Shown: positions 26,595 through 36,296, counted from the stretch's first letter. The stretch: 64,000 nt of DNA from Asticcacaulis solisilvae (GCF_017875235.1 NZ_JAGGMI010000002.1:62001-126000), one strand, 5' to 3'. A program made the numbers and translations. The notes: generated from the sequence alone by a model not told the origin.

Positions 26595-28127
26595 ATGAAA
26601 AAGGGAACACGGCAGGCGTTGGCCGCCGTACTGTGTCTCGTCGCCTCCACGGTCGTGATCAGCGCCTGTGGAGGCGGCGGCGGTGGCGGAGGAAGCTCCG
26701 GCGGAGGAGGCGGCGCATCGTCCTCATCCGCGGGTCCGGAGGCCGGCACCGTGGCCGTCGTCGATGATACTGTCACGCTGAAGATAAAAAATGCCAGCAG
26801 CGGCCAGTATCTGACGATCGCGGGCGCCAGCCAGACCGCCGGCGCGAAACTGGCGCACGGCGCCGACGGCTCAGGCCGCGAACTGCTGTGGCACGCCATC
26901 ACCATGGACAGCAGCCAGTATGTGCTGGAAAACATGCTGACGCACCAGGTCGCGGGCATCAAGGACGCCTCGACCGCCGCCAATGCCGAAGCCGTGCAAT
27001 GGGCCGACAACGGCACGAACGACCATTTGTGGACGCTGTATAGACTGACAAATGGCAACTACCTGATCCGCAATGCCCGCTCGAACCTCTACCTGCAAAC
27101 CGACGGAACAAACGTCACCCAAGGCGCCCGCGCCACATCGGGCAATGCCCAGGAATGGCAGCTGACGGCCGGCTCGGCCGTCTATCCGGCGCCGAAGGCC
27201 GTGTCCGGCGCGGGCGTCGATGTCCACGACCCCAACCTGATCCGCGACAGCGCCGGCACCTACTGGCTCTTCGGCACCCACAATACCCTGGCCAGTTCGG
27301 CCGACCTGACCACCTTCACCAAGGTCGCGACGGGATCGTTCGCCACCGACTTCAGCTGGTGGGCGTCAAAGAACACGACCGGCGGCGGAGGGCGCACCGA
27401 TCTTTGGGCTCCAAGCGTCATGTTCGCCAACGGCAAGTACTACCACTACTATTCGATCCCGATCTATGGCACGCCGGGCGTCGCCGGCACAAATATGGGC
27501 GCCGAAGCCGTCATCGCGCTGGCGACCGGCCCGACCCCGACCGGTCCGTGGACCGACGCCGGCGAAATCATCGCAAGTTGCGGCACACGGCCGGGCTGCA
27601 CGACAAAGTACAACGCCATCGACCCGGCGCCGTTCGTCGACGATACCGGCAAGTGGTGGATGATCTTCGGCTCGTGGGAAGACGGCATGCACATCCTTGA
27701 GCTCGATCCGGTTACGGGCCTGCGCAAGGGTACGGCCTTCCATGACATCGCCAAGCGCCCAGGCGGCGTCGAAGGTCCGTTCATCTTCCCCTACACGGTC
27801 AACGGCACGAAATATTACTACTACTTTGCTTCGGCCAATCCGTGCTGCAACCCGAACAGCCGCTATCGCGTCCTGGTCGGGCGCGCGACGTCGCCGACGG
27901 GGCCGTACTTCGATCGCGGCGGGCTGAACCTGCTGGACGGCGGCGGCACGATCCTGTTGAGCGCCCATGGCAATATCAAGGGCCCGGGCGGCCAGAGCGT
28001 CATCGACGCGGCGGGTCAGCCCATGCTGGTCTACCACTATTATGATGGCGCTTCGAACGGCGCGCCGAAGCTGGGCCTGAACAAACTGGCCTTCGATAGC
28101 GACGGATGGCCTTACATCGCACCCTAA
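26595..28127 (+). CDS. Lipoprotein arabinanase: ricin-type lectin domain plus GH43 catalytic domain
   Basis: A 510-residue surface or periplasmic lipoprotein. The signal sequence ends at a lipobox VISAC (Cys27), followed by a Gly/Ser linker. A beta-trefoil ricin-like sugar-binding domain (about residues 55-195) contains repeated motifs GQYLTI, ENMLTHQVAG and RNARSNLYLQT. The GH43 five-bladed propeller (about 205-510) shows VHDPNLIRD (base Asp), AIDPAPFVDD (pKa-modulating Asp) and GGVEGPFIFPY (acid Glu). This fits endo-1,5-alpha-L-arabinanase acting on pectic arabinan. It has its own promoter with operator and a terminator. No arabinose genes are adjacent. Confidence 0.92.
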   Translation: MKKGTRQALAAVLCLVASTVVISACGGGGGGGGSSGGGGGASSSSAGPEAGTVAVVDDTVTLKIKNASSGQYLTIAGASQTAGAKLAHGADGSGRELLWHAITMDSSQYVLENMLTHQVAGIKDASTAANAEAVQWADNGTNDHLWTLYRLTNGNYLIRNARSNLYLQTDGTNVTQGARATSGNAQEWQLTAGSAVYPAPKAVSGAGVDVHDPNLIRDSAGTYWLFGTHNTLASSADLTTFTKVATGSFATDFSWWASKNTTGGGGRTDLWAPSVMFANGKYYHYYSIPIYGTPGVAGTNMGAEAVIALATGPTPTGPWTDAGEIIASCGTRPGCTTKYNAIDPAPFVDDTGKWWMIFGSWEDGMHILELDPVTGLRKGTAFHDIAKRPGGVEGPFIFPYTVNGTKYYYYFASANPCCNPNSRYRVLVGRATSPTGPYFDRGGLNLLDGGGTILLSAHGNIKGPGGQSVIDAAGQPMLVYHYYDGASNGAPKLGLNKLAFDSDGWPYIAP

Positions 28128-28131
28128 AGAT

Positions 28132-28165
28132 AAAAGCCCGCCTGATCGCTCAGGCGGGCTTTTTA
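28132..28165. terminator. Intrinsic terminator after the arabinanase gene
   Basis: AAAAGCCCGCCTGA, loop TCGC, TCAGGCGGGCTTTTT. A strong stem with T runs in both directions, serving the convergent arabinanase and pentapeptide genes. Confidence 0.9.
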
Positions 28166-28182
28166 CGCGGCGGTTACTGGAA

Positions 28183-28677
28183 TTAACGCAGGGTGCAGAC
28201 CGGGATGCGCAGGCCGCGCGGAAGTTCGGTCGCTTCGTCACCGCACGTCTGGTCGAGCTGGCGCTGGGTCAGGCCGGTGGCCGAACGCATCTCGGCGCCC
28301 GAGAAGTTGACGCCGTCCAGGATCGCGCCCTTGAAATTGGCACCTTCGAGGTAGGCGCCGACGAAGGTGGCATTGGTCAGGTTGGCGCCGGCGAAGCTGA
28401 CGCGGCCGAAGAGCGAGGCGGTGCCATCCAGGTCGCGCAGGTCGCCGCCGGCGAAGGTCGAGCCGTTGAACACGCCCATGGACAGGTCGGCCTGGCGCAA
28501 ACGGGCGCCGGCAAAGTTCTTATTGCGCAGTTCGCGGCCGTTGAAGTCGGCCTGGAACAGGTTGCACTTCGGGCAGCTGGCGCCGGACTGGGCGCGGCTG
28601 ATCTGGCCGGCGTTCTGCGCATAGGCGGGCGCTGACAGGGCGGCAAGGGCCAGGATGGCGAGAACGATACGTTTCAT
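28183..28677 (-). CDS. Exported pentapeptide-repeat protein
   Basis: A 164-residue protein with a signal peptide (residues 1-20, ending AYAQN). From about residue 40 it has A(D/N)LxX-type pentapeptide repeats (FNGREL RNKNF AGARL RQADL, then GANLT NATFV GAYLE GANFK GAILD), which fold as a right-handed quadrilateral beta helix. Two C-terminal cysteines (QTCGDE, VCTLR) and a pair near the start (SCPKC) may form disulfides. Role unknown; export argues against the gyrase-protecting (Qnr) type. Confidence 0.85.
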   Translation of the reverse strand: MKRIVLAILALAALSAPAYAQNAGQISRAQSGASCPKCNLFQADFNGRELRNKNFAGARLRQADLSMGVFNGSTFAGGDLRDLDGTASLFGRVSFAGANLTNATFVGAYLEGANFKGAILDGVNFSGAEMRSATGLTQRQLDQTCGDEATELPRGLRIPVCTLR

Positions 28678-28746
28678 AAGGGAACACCTTCGCTGTTTGG
28701 CGGAAGGCAGAGCAAGATAGGTGCCGTGAGCGCTTTACGGCCACCA

Positions 28747-28960
28747 AGAGGCCCCCACCACCACGCCGCTCCACGGCGCGGTCCCCCTCCCAAAATCTAC
28801 TGGATTTGGGGAGGCAGGAACGTAAGTTACATAAATCGCATGGCACTAAAGTAGGTATCGCTGCAGCATCTACCTCCCCAAATCCAATAGATTTGGGGAG
28901 GGGGACCGCACGAGTGAGCCATCGGCAGATGGCGAATGAGATGTGGTGGTGGGGGCCTTA
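28747..28960. repeat. Paired inverted repeat element with AAATC-variant stems
   Basis: Left unit GGCCCCCACCACCAC, then GGTCCCCCTCCCAAAATC; right unit CTACCTCCCCAAATCC-AATA-GATTTGGGGAGGGGGACCGC and ending GTGGTGGTGGGGGCC. The conserved flanks match the other copies while the hairpin tip is different here. Confidence 0.8.
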
Positions 28961-28965
28961 CCGGC

Positions 28966-31713
28966 TCATCCGTTCTCCACGTCTTCCTCGACCGATTCAC
29001 GAAGGTCCGCTTCCGCGGCAGCCTTGCGCCCGAACGGCACAACAACCAGATTGCCAGTCGCCGTCCCACGCGCAAAACCCTTTGAAATCAACTGCGAAGC
29101 GGGCAGTGCCTCATCCGGCGGATTATCCCCGGCACCTAACCCATCTGCATTCAGCGCATCCGGATCGGCATTGGCGAGGTCCTCGCGGTCAAGATATGAA
29201 ATCGCCAGCTCGCGGAAGATATAGTCCAGGATCGAGGTCGCCGAGCGCACCCGGTCATTGCCGGTCACCGGCCCGGCCGGCTCGAACCGCGTAAACACGT
29301 AAGCATCGACGAACTCTTCCAGCGGCACGCCGTATTGCAGACCGATCGAAATCGCGATGGCGAAATTGTTCATCAAAGACCGGAAGGCCGCGCCTTCCTT
29401 ATGCATGTCGATGAATATCTCACCCAATGCCCCGTCGCCATATTCGCCGGTGTGGATATAGACCTTGTGGCCGCCGACGGCCGCCTTCTGGATATAGCCC
29501 TTGCGGCGGTCGGGCAGCTTGTGGCGCGTGCGATCGCGTTCGATGATCTTTTCGACGACGCGCGGCGAAGCGGCCTTTTCGACCGCAGGCGCACGTTTTG
29601 GCGCTTCTTCCATTTCCGGGATATCGAGCGCGAAATCCTCCGGCGCATCGGCGCGCGCCACCGACAGGCTGCGCAGCTGGATGCCGGCGGCCAGCGAATA
29701 GACCTTCATGGCGTCCGTCACGCCCTGGTCCCACTGGAGCTCGACCGGAGCCGTGGACGGCGAATCGACCAGGACATCCAGTCTTTGCCGCAGGGTCAGG
29801 CGTGCCTTGATCGACAAAGGCGCCAGCAGCGCCCAGGCCATGTCATCGACGGCCTTCAGCCCGTCAAGCTCGCGTGTACCAAAGAGGTAGGCGTCGGCCT
29901 CATTGATCTCCTCCGCGGTAAAGCCCATGGTCTTGAGCAGGTCGAAGCCCGGATCGGCAAGGTCCGCTTCGCTCAAACCCCAGATATCACGGACGAAATT
30001 GGCGTCGAGATGGTTGAGCGAAACGACATCGCGCAAGCAGGTGCTTTCGGCCAGAGCCTCATGCAGACGGCCGGTCTCGAAGTCGCTCAACCCCTTGGCC
30101 TTCAGGCTCAAATCATTGATATGCGGGGCGTCGGCCAGGTTGCGATGACCCAGTCGCGCATCGCGCACCAGGGTCGTATCAACCCCGATGACCTTGATGC
30201 CCGACAGGACGCAGGCCTTCAGCACCGGCAGCATCAGGCCATCGTCGCTTTCCATGAAGGTGGCGATATCGCCGACCTGCTGGTCGCCCAATCCAACACC
30301 CAACCGCAGCGACAGCTCGGCATCGGCATAGAGCGCCGTCACCTGGGCATTGCGCAGACCGGTCTTCTTGGCCAGCTTCAGGCCCTGTTGCAGCAGGTCG
30401 AGCGCGCGGCCCTTGAAGGCCGACACGCCGTTCAACGCCGTTACCTGATAGAGCTGGCGGCTCAGGCGGTCGATCTGCTCGGCCTTGCCGGCGGTAAAGC
30501 CATCGAAGGCGCCGATGCGCACGGCCAATGCGGCCGAGGCGTTGACGGCGGCCGCTTCGAACAGGGCGAACAGGTGGCCGGCAAAATCCAGCCCTTCCGG
30601 CCCGCGCAGCGACAGGCCTTGCGTCATCGCCGCTTCGGCCAGGCCGCCGATCGTCAGGGCCAGGGGCCGTTCCGAAGCACGGCGCTGGGCATCCGCGGAA
30701 GAGGCGGCGTAAGAAATAGACGCTTCGATATCAAGCGCGTGCACCCACAGGTTCACGCAGTCGATAAAGGCGTCTTCGCTGAAAACGCCGTCGATCAGGA
30801 AGCGCTCGACCTGGATGGCGGCCTTGGGCGCGACGTTCTGGGCCTCGACGGCTTCGGCGTCCGACGGCGAAAAGACGAGGTGGACGCCCGAGGCCTCCAG
30901 CGCCGTTTCGGCCAGCAGGACGGCCGACGGATCACCGGCGCTGACCAGGTCGCGCTGGGCGATGACGGCGTGGTGGCGGACGGCTCGCGGACCAGAAGCC
31001 TCACCCACTTGCCAAGGCGCGCCGCCGGAGTGGCTGAGCAGGATCTGACGCGCGATCAGCCCGTCATTGGCGCCTAAACGCCTTGCCTTGGCGCAGGCGC
31101 GGGCGAGGGCAGTGTTATGCTTGGGACTGGCGCGGTGCTCGCCTTCGGCGCGCTGGACGGCGCTATGGATCTCCTGCAGCGCCTCGGCCAGCCGCGTCTG
31201 ATTGGCGTCGCGCAAAGTCTGGGCGCGCGTATCGAGCAGCAGGCGATTCAGCGTCTGGCGGCCGACATGATCGTCGAGATAGAGCGGAGCGGTTTCAGCT
31301 GCGCGCGCCACGACATCGCCGGCGGTCGGATGGACGCGATGCCCGGACGCCAGCGCCACGGCCGGCGCAGCTAGGCCCGACAGCAATGTCGCTTCGATGG
31401 CTTCAGCGAAATCGGCCGCCTGGTCCGGGTCACTGAAATGGCCCAGCCGCAGCCCCCATTGTGCCAGACGATGCGCGTAATCGGCGGTCGCCCCGCCAAA
31501 AGCATCGCTGTCGGCGTCACCGGCGCGCGCCCAGGTGCCGGACGGCAGATCGTGCGCAAGTGATTCGGCCCAGTCGAGCCAGGCTTCGGCCTGCGCGGAC
31601 GTCAGGCTGCGCGGACAGATGACCTCGATAAAGGCCTCAGACCGTTCAATAACCCGCGATTCCAGGTCGCCGACCGTGCTCAGGCGGCTAAGGGCAGGGG
31701 TTAAAAAGGCCAT
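28966..31713 (-). CDS. Degenerate class II ribonucleotide reductase homologue with TSCPD domain (probable pseudoenzyme)
   Basis: A 915-residue protein. The C-terminal TSCPD domain (about residues 735-850) is well conserved and NrdJ-like: [40 protein letters not shown] and the [14 protein letters not shown] segment. Upstream, traces of the NrdJ core can be followed: [20 protein letters not shown] about residues 375-395, [20 protein letters not shown] about 600-620, and [17 protein letters not shown] near 680. The finger-loop cysteine motifs and the Cys-rich redox tail of alphaproteobacterial NrdJ are missing; only five cysteines occur in the whole protein, none in a CxxC pair. The frame is intact. 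ATG 31713 has GGGAGG five bases upstream. Catalysis is unlikely; a regulatory role is inference. Confidence 0.8.
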   Translation of the reverse strand: MAFLTPALSRLSTVGDLESRVIERSEAFIEVICPRSLTSAQAEAWLDWAESLAHDLPSGTWARAGDADSDAFGGATADYAHRLAQWGLRLGHFSDPDQAADFAEAIEATLLSGLAAPAVALASGHRVHPTAGDVVARAAETAPLYLDDHVGRQTLNRLLLDTRAQTLRDANQTRLAEALQEIHSAVQRAEGEHRASPKHNTALARACAKARRLGANDGLIARQILLSHSGGAPWQVGEASGPRAVRHHAVIAQRDLVSAGDPSAVLLAETALEASGVHLVFSPSDAEAVEAQNVAPKAAIQVERFLIDGVFSEDAFIDCVNLWVHALDIEASISYAASSADAQRRASERPLALTIGGLAEAAMTQGLSLRGPEGLDFAGHLFALFEAAAVNASAALAVRIGAFDGFTAGKAEQIDRLSRQLYQVTALNGVSAFKGRALDLLQQGLKLAKKTGLRNAQVTALYADAELSLRLGVGLGDQQVGDIATFMESDDGLMLPVLKACVLSGIKVIGVDTTLVRDARLGHRNLADAPHINDLSLKAKGLSDFETGRLHEALAESTCLRDVVSLNHLDANFVRDIWGLSEADLADPGFDLLKTMGFTAEEINEADAYLFGTRELDGLKAVDDMAWALLAPLSIKARLTLRQRLDVLVDSPSTAPVELQWDQGVTDAMKVYSLAAGIQLRSLSVARADAPEDFALDIPEMEEAPKRAPAVEKAASPRVVEKIIERDRTRHKLPDRRKGYIQKAAVGGHKVYIHTGEYGDGALGEIFIDMHKEGAAFRSLMNNFAIAISIGLQYGVPLEEFVDAYVFTRFEPAGPVTGNDRVRSATSILDYIFRELAISYLDREDLANADPDALNADGLGAGDNPPDEALPASQLISKGFARGTATGNLVVVPFGRKAAAEADLRESVEEDVENG

Positions 31714-31950
31714 GACAACCTCCCGGGGGTTCACGCAATTGGACCAAGCTATCGCCATCCACGCGAAGCTTCAATAAATCTGGTGGGAAAATGCAAAGTC
31801 GTCCACAATATATTGATGTCGAACCATTCCGCCTCAGGCGAAATTATTTCCATGTGCGGCATAGGCGCGCCTTTACCTTGCGCGGCCGGCTTATTATAAC
31901 TGCCTTTGACGTGTACGGGACGCCGGTTCCGGTTTGAGAGGGTTTTGATC

Positions 31951-32346
31951 TTGCTCGACAAGGTTTTTCTGTGGTGGAGCGGCGCGACGCTGGGCACCTT
32001 GTTCACCATCGGCAAGCGTGGCCGCCTGGTCGGCAGCGACGAGTTCGGCAACAAGTACTACGAAGACCGTACGGCCAAGAATTCGTACGACGCCGGCCGT
32101 AAGCGCCGTTGGGTGATCTACAAGGGCTATGCCGACGCCTCGAAGATCCCGCCCGACTGGCACGGCTGGATGCACTATATCTACGACACACCGCCGTCGG
32201 AGCAGCCCCTGCCACGCAAGGCCTGGGAACTGCCGCACATGCCGAACATGAGCGGCACGCCGCTGGCGCGCTTCCCGACCGGCTCGCTGAATGCCGAGGG
32301 CGAGCGCCAGGCGTCGACCGGTGATTACGAGGCATGGAAACCGTAG
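31951..32346 (+). CDS. NDUFA12-family complex I accessory subunit
   Basis: A protein of about 131 residues homologous to mitochondrial complex I subunit NDUFA12 (17.2 kDa), one of the few supernumerary subunits shared with alphaproteobacteria. Motifs are GTLFTIGKRGRLVGSDEFGN, KYYEDR, RRWVIYKGYADASKIPPDWH and GWMHYIYDTPP. No ATG exists in frame; TTG 31951 (after GAGAGGG with nine-base spacing) gives the usual start LLDKVFLWW read as Met-Leu-Asp. TTG 31945 is an alternative. The DUF2155 gene begins two bases after the stop, an association common in this group. Confidence 0.85.
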   Translation: MLDKVFLWWSGATLGTLFTIGKRGRLVGSDEFGNKYYEDRTAKNSYDAGRKRRWVIYKGYADASKIPPDWHGWMHYIYDTPPSEQPLPRKAWELPHMPNMSGTPLARFPTGSLNAEGERQASTGDYEAWKP

Positions 32347-32347
32347 C

Positions 32348-33181
32348 ATGAGCAAGGGACTGCCGCACATGTCGCGCTCGCGCCTGGCAGCATTCCTGCT
32401 GGCCGGGGCGGCGCTGTGTGCGGTTGTCCCCGTGATCGCGCAGGTCGCCCCGCCGTCGCGTGGTGACCGTGACCGCGACCGTCCCAACTATGTCGATAAT
32501 GCCGATTACGACCGTCAGCCCTATTATGTCGACGGCGTCGAATACAAACCCTATGTGCCGGAAAAGAAGCCGTCGCGCCCTTCCGCCAGGCCCGCCGCCG
32601 AGCAGGTAAAGGCCGCGCCCCAGTCTCAGGGCAGCCAGGACCCTGCCTATGTCAGCCCGGCGCCGCAAACCGAACTGCGGCCGTTCAATCCGTCGTCGGC
32701 TTCGGCCCAGGCTTCATCGGCCGCGCCGCGCCAGCACGCCCAGTCGTCGTCTTCGTCAACCAGCGTTCCCTCTTACGCCCGCGCCAAGCGCCCGCGCTAC
32801 GGCGTGGCGATTATCGAGGCGCTCGACAAGATCTCGTCGGAAAGCGTGCGCTTCGAGGCGCCGATCGGGCAGCCCGTGCGCTACAAGGGCCTGATCTATA
32901 CGATCAAGGCGTGCGAGACCTCAGCCGATGACGAGCCCATGGCCGATGTCATCGCCTATATGCAGGTCCGGACCAATCCGGTGACGGCGGCGAACAACAC
33001 GCAGACCGTACGCTCCAAGGAAATCTTCCGCGGCTGGACCTATGCCTCAACGCCCAGCCTCAACCCGCTGGAACACCCGATCTACGACGCCTGGGTGATT
33101 GCCTGCCGCAAGCCCTTGGCCGCACCCGTCGCTGTGGCGGCTCCGGCCCCGGCGGCACCTGCTGCGGCTCCGAAGTCGTAG
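32348..33181 (+). CDS. DUF2155-containing exported protein
   Basis: A 277-residue protein with a signal peptide (ending AVVPVIAQ, about residue 35), a long Pro/Ser/Ala-rich disordered middle, and the DUF2155 domain at about 155-260 (AIIEALDKISSESVRFEAPI, YTIKACETS, then EIFRGWTYASTPSLNPLEHP). Two cysteines in the domain are conserved (KACET, VIACRK). It is co-transcribed with the NDUFA12-like gene. Function is unknown; the pairing suggests a link to envelope or respiratory complex assembly, which is inference. A second start at 32369 is possible. Confidence 0.85.
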   Translation: MSKGLPHMSRSRLAAFLLAGAALCAVVPVIAQVAPPSRGDRDRDRPNYVDNADYDRQPYYVDGVEYKPYVPEKKPSRPSARPAAEQVKAAPQSQGSQDPAYVSPAPQTELRPFNPSSASAQASSAAPRQHAQSSSSSTSVPSYARAKRPRYGVAIIEALDKISSESVRFEAPIGQPVRYKGLIYTIKACETSADDEPMADVIAYMQVRTNPVTAANNTQTVRSKEIFRGWTYASTPSLNPLEHPIYDAWVIACRKPLAAPVAVAAPAPAAPAAAPKS

Positions 33182-33212
33182 GTCTGCGTTCGCGGCCTCG
33201 GACGCAAGAGTC

Positions 33213-33378
33213 TCCACAGATTACACAGATTGCACAGATGATTCGCGTTTTGGGACGTCGCCCTGCGCAATCATCATCGGATGACGACGGCGCAAGGCGC
33301 CGTCATTTCCGGCAACCAATGGGCAATTCAAGCGCCACCTGCTCAGGCATAATCTGTGCAATCTGTGTAATCTGTGGA
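33213..33378. repeat. MITE-like element with perfect 27-bp terminal inverted repeats
   Basis: TCCACAGATTACACAGATTG... (27 bases, 33213-33239) is repeated perfectly in inverted orientation at 33352-33378. The interior holds a short palindrome GACGGCG-CAA-GGCGCCGTC. No coding capacity. A related element lies at 60249-60428. It separates convergent DUF2155 and aat genes. Confidence 0.85.
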
Positions 33379-33388
33379 CACCCTTCTC

Positions 33389-34084
33389 TTAACAACCGGA
33401 CAGCAGCTTCATAATCTCGCGCCCGGGTGTCGCGCCGGGCAAGGCGTAGAAATCGGCCTTCTCATCGACGGCATTGGCCAATAGTTTCAGATACTCGGTC
33501 TTCGGCAACTCAACTACGCCGAACTGACGCAGATGGTCGGTCTGGAACTGGCAATCCAATAACGTAAACCCGCCCGCGCGCAGCCTTCCCACCAGATGCA
33601 CCAAAGCAATTTTAGACGCGTCGGTGGCGCGCGACACCATGCTTTCGCCGAAGAAGGCGCCGCCGATCGCCACACCATAAAGCCCCCCGACCAGTTCATT
33701 GTCGCGCCAGACCTCGACGCTGTGCGCCAACCCCCGGCCGAACAAGGCCTGGTACAGCGCCTGGATCGAATGCGAAATCCAGGTCGACGGCCGGTCATCT
33801 GCGCTTTCGGCACACAGCTCGATGATCTGCTGGAAGGCCGTGTCGATACGCACGACATAGTCGTCCTTGCGCACCGTCCGCGCCAGCCGTGACGGGATGT
33901 GAAAGCCGTCGAGCGGCAGAACGCCCCTCAGCGGCGGATCGACCAGGAACAGGTATTCGTCGTCGCGCCGGTCCGACATCGGGAACACGCCGGTGCGATA
34001 GCAGTTGATCAGGTCGTCGAGGGTAAAGCTTGGCAAGGCTTGGTCGCAGCAGAGAAAGAGACGCGATCTAGCCTGATTTCCCAC
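33389..34084 (-). CDS. aat: Leucyl/phenylalanyl-tRNA--protein transferase
   Basis: A 231-residue enzyme that adds Leu or Phe to N-terminal Lys or Arg of proteins, marking them for ClpS-ClpAP. Family motifs: DLINCYRTGVFPMSD, the WISHSIQALYQALFGRGLAH segment, SVEVWRDNELVGGLYGVAIG and FFGESMVSR. The C-terminus ATPGREIMKLL is as expected. The first in-frame start is GTG 34084, with a weak ribosome site; the family start could be a few codons further in. The gene follows exoD after 27 bases on the same strand. Confidence 0.93.
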   Translation of the reverse strand: MGNQARSRLFLCCDQALPSFTLDDLINCYRTGVFPMSDRRDDEYLFLVDPPLRGVLPLDGFHIPSRLARTVRKDDYVVRIDTAFQQIIELCAESADDRPSTWISHSIQALYQALFGRGLAHSVEVWRDNELVGGLYGVAIGGAFFGESMVSRATDASKIALVHLVGRLRAGGFTLLDCQFQTDHLRQFGVVELPKTEYLKLLANAVDEKADFYALPGATPGREIMKLLSGC

Positions 34085-34111
34085 AAAATTTCCAAGTGGA
34101 AATCGAAGCTA

Positions 34112-34792
34112 TCAAAAGGAAAGTTCGGGAATCTGAATCCCCAGCGACAGCCAGATTTCGTAGAGCAGGCCGACATAGCGCTCATACATCCGCACGACGA
34201 CCTCGATGGCGTACTTGCCGAACATATACACAAAGACAAGAGTGCCGGCCGCTACCGCCATCGCCGCCAGCATGAAGATACCGTCGCGCTGCAAAACGCC
34301 AAGGCCGGTCAAGGCGACAGCGATACCGGGCAGGAAATTGGCGCCCGGCATGGGCAGCAGAAGGACCAGCGCCATGACAAGCGTCTGGAGGCCGGCATAG
34401 AACATGCCGGGCCGGCTGGTCAGGGCCGTCAGACGCGGCCTGGCGAGATACTCCAGCTTATGCAGCAGCTTGCCGCAGGCACGCAGGGCCTTGCGCAGGT
34501 CGTTACCCTTGAACGACCAGCGCTTGACGAACCCCGGCATCCACAGCGTCTTGTTGCCGAAGATCATCTGGAACGACGGCCCAAGCAGCAACAGGCCGAA
34601 CAGGGTCGAAATGCCCGGAATGTTCGGGACGCACATGGGCAGGGACAGGATGAGCAGGATGAGCCCCAGGCCCCGGCCTTCGAGATGCTTCAGCAGGGTG
34701 CCGACCGTGATGCGGTCGCCATCCAGCGACGTCGCCAGGTCATCGACCAGCTGCGACGCCGCCTTGCCGGAGCCTTTCGCCTTGCGCGCCAT
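34112..34792 (-). CDS. ExoD-family membrane protein
   Basis: A 226-residue inner-membrane protein homologous to ExoD of Rhizobium. A short basic leader and helix (VDDLATSLDGDRITVGTLLK) precede about four or five hydrophobic helices (around 45-75, 125-150, 155-185). The motif LSLPMCVPNIPGISTLFGLL is characteristic. ExoD affects exopolysaccharide production in rhizobia, but its biochemical function is not known. Probably co-transcribed with aat. Confidence 0.85.
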   Translation of the reverse strand: MARKAKGSGKAASQLVDDLATSLDGDRITVGTLLKHLEGRGLGLILLILSLPMCVPNIPGISTLFGLLLLGPSFQMIFGNKTLWMPGFVKRWSFKGNDLRKALRACGKLLHKLEYLARPRLTALTSRPGMFYAGLQTLVMALVLLLPMPGANFLPGIAVALTGLGVLQRDGIFMLAAMAVAAGTLVFVYMFGKYAIEVVVRMYERYVGLLYEIWLSLGIQIPELSF

Positions 34793-34883
34793 TCCCTATC
34801 CCTGTCCCTGTTTCCTGACCGCAGCCCCACGGTCTGCGTTAACACTATCACGCGGCAGCAGGGGATCAATGCATCGGAAGACA

Positions 34884-34920
34884 AGAAAAAAGCCCTGCGG
34901 TTCACACAGGGCTTTTATAA
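34884..34920 (-). terminator. Intrinsic terminator after accC
   Basis: AAAAAAGCCCTG and CAGGGCTTTT form a stem with an A run on one side and TTTT on the other. It ends the accB-accC transcript reading leftward. Confidence 0.85.
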
Positions 34921-34940
34921 TTTTACAGGCGCGTCGTTGA

Positions 34941-36296
34941 TCAGTGCGCTTCCTGCGATTTGATCCACTTTTCCAGCCAGTGGATGTTGTAATCGCCGGT
35001 CTGGATGTCTTTCTCACCCAGCAGGTCGAGGAACAGCGGGATCGTCGTGTCAATGCCGGTGACGACCGTCTCGCCCAGGGCGCGCTTGAGGCGGGCCAGG
35101 GCTTCGGGCCGGTCGCGGCCGTGGACGATCAGCTTGCCGATCAGACTGTCGTAGTAGGGCGGGATCGAATAGCCGTTATACATGGCCGAATCGAGACGCA
35201 CCCCTAAGCCGCCCGGGGCATGGAAGTCCGTGACCGTGCCGGGCGACGGCACGAAAGTACGCGCGTTTTCAGCATTGATTCGCACTTCGATCGAATGGGT
35301 GCGGATGTCGATATCCGACTGCTTGAACGACAGCGGATGGCCTTCGGCGATGCGGATCTGTTCGCGCACCAGGTCGATATCGGTGACGTATTCGGTGACC
35401 GGGTGTTCAACCTGAAGACGGGTGTTCATTTCGATAAAGAAGAACTCGCCGTCCTCATAGAGGAACTCGATAGTACCGACGCCGAGATAGCCGATCTTCT
35501 TGATGGCGTCGACGCAGGTCATGCCGATCTTGTCGCGCGCCGCCTTGTCGATGACGGGTGAGGGCGCTTCTTCCAGCACCTTCTGGTGGCGGCGCTGCAA
35601 GGAACAGTCGCGTTCGCCCAGGTGGCAGACATTGCCGTGGCTGTCGGCGATCACCTGGATTTCGATATGGCGCGGCTTCTGGAGATAGCGCTCCATATAG
35701 ACCGTACCGTCGCCGAAGGCCGCGGCGGCCTCGGTCTGGGCGCTCATGACCGCTTCGGCCAAGGCGTCCTTGTCCTTGGCGACCTTCATGCCGCGTCCGC
35801 CGCCGCCGGCCGCCGCCTTGATCAGGACGGGGAATCCGATGGTTTCGGCCGCCGCCATGGCTTCCTCGACCGAGGAGACGCCACCGTCGGAGCCCGGGAC
35901 CACGGGGATGCCCGAATCCTTGGCCGTCTGCTTGGCGCTGATCTTGTCGCCCATGACGCGGATGTGCTCGGCCTTGGGGCCGATGAAGGTCATGCCGTGG
36001 GCGCCGACGATCTCGGCGAAGCGGGCATTTTCCGACAAAAAGCCGTAACCCGGGTGGATCGCCTGGGCGCCGGTGATTTCAGCGGCCGCGATGATCGACG
36101 GGATGTTGAGGTAGGACTTGGACGCCGCCGGCGGCCCGATGCAAACGCTTTCGTCGGCTAGGTGGACGTGCATGGCCGACGCGTCGGCTTCACTATGCAC
36201 GGCGACGGTGGCGATGCCCATTTCCTTGGCGGCGCGGATGACGCGCAGCGCGATCTCGCCGCGATTGGCGATGAGGATCTTGTCGAAGGTTTTCAT
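34941..36296 (-). CDS. accC: Acetyl-CoA carboxylase biotin carboxylase subunit
   Basis: A 451-residue ATP-grasp enzyme that carboxylates biotin on AccB, the first half of malonyl-CoA formation. Motifs: ILIANRGEIALRVIRAAKEM at the N-terminus, the glycine-rich ATP loop AAAGGGGRGMKVA, EAPSPVIDKAARDKIG, FIEMNTRLQVEHPVTE and RINAENARTFVPSPG. Length and start are typical. It begins seven bases after the accB stop, in the usual accBC operon. Confidence 0.97.
   Translation of the reverse strand: MKTFDKILIANRGEIALRVIRAAKEMGIATVAVHSEADASAMHVHLADESVCIGPPAASKSYLNIPSIIAAAEITGAQAIHPGYGFLSENARFAEIVGAHGMTFIGPKAEHIRVMGDKISAKQTAKDSGIPVVPGSDGGVSSVEEAMAAAETIGFPVLIKAAAGGGGRGMKVAKDKDALAEAVMSAQTEAAAAFGDGTVYMERYLQKPRHIEIQVIADSHGNVCHLGERDCSLQRRHQKVLEEAPSPVIDKAARDKIGMTCVDAIKKIGYLGVGTIEFLYEDGEFFFIEMNTRLQVEHPVTEYVTDIDLVREQIRIAEGHPLSFKQSDIDIRTHSIEVRINAENARTFVPSPGTVTDFHAPGGLGVRLDSAMYNGYSIPPYYDSLIGKLIVHGRDRPEALARLKRALGETVVTGIDTTIPLFLDLLGEKDIQTGDYNIHWLEKWIKSQEAH

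Noticed and set aside
26690-26735. Gly-rich stretch as a sequencing artefact or repeat expansion
   Set aside because: Codons vary (GGA, GGC, GGT) and such linkers are common after a lipobox in secreted glycosidases.
29335-31077. 580-codon frame opposite the NrdJ-like gene
   Set aside because: Composition is typical of antisense frames, with no ribosome site or motif; the minus-strand gene has conserved TSCPD sequence.
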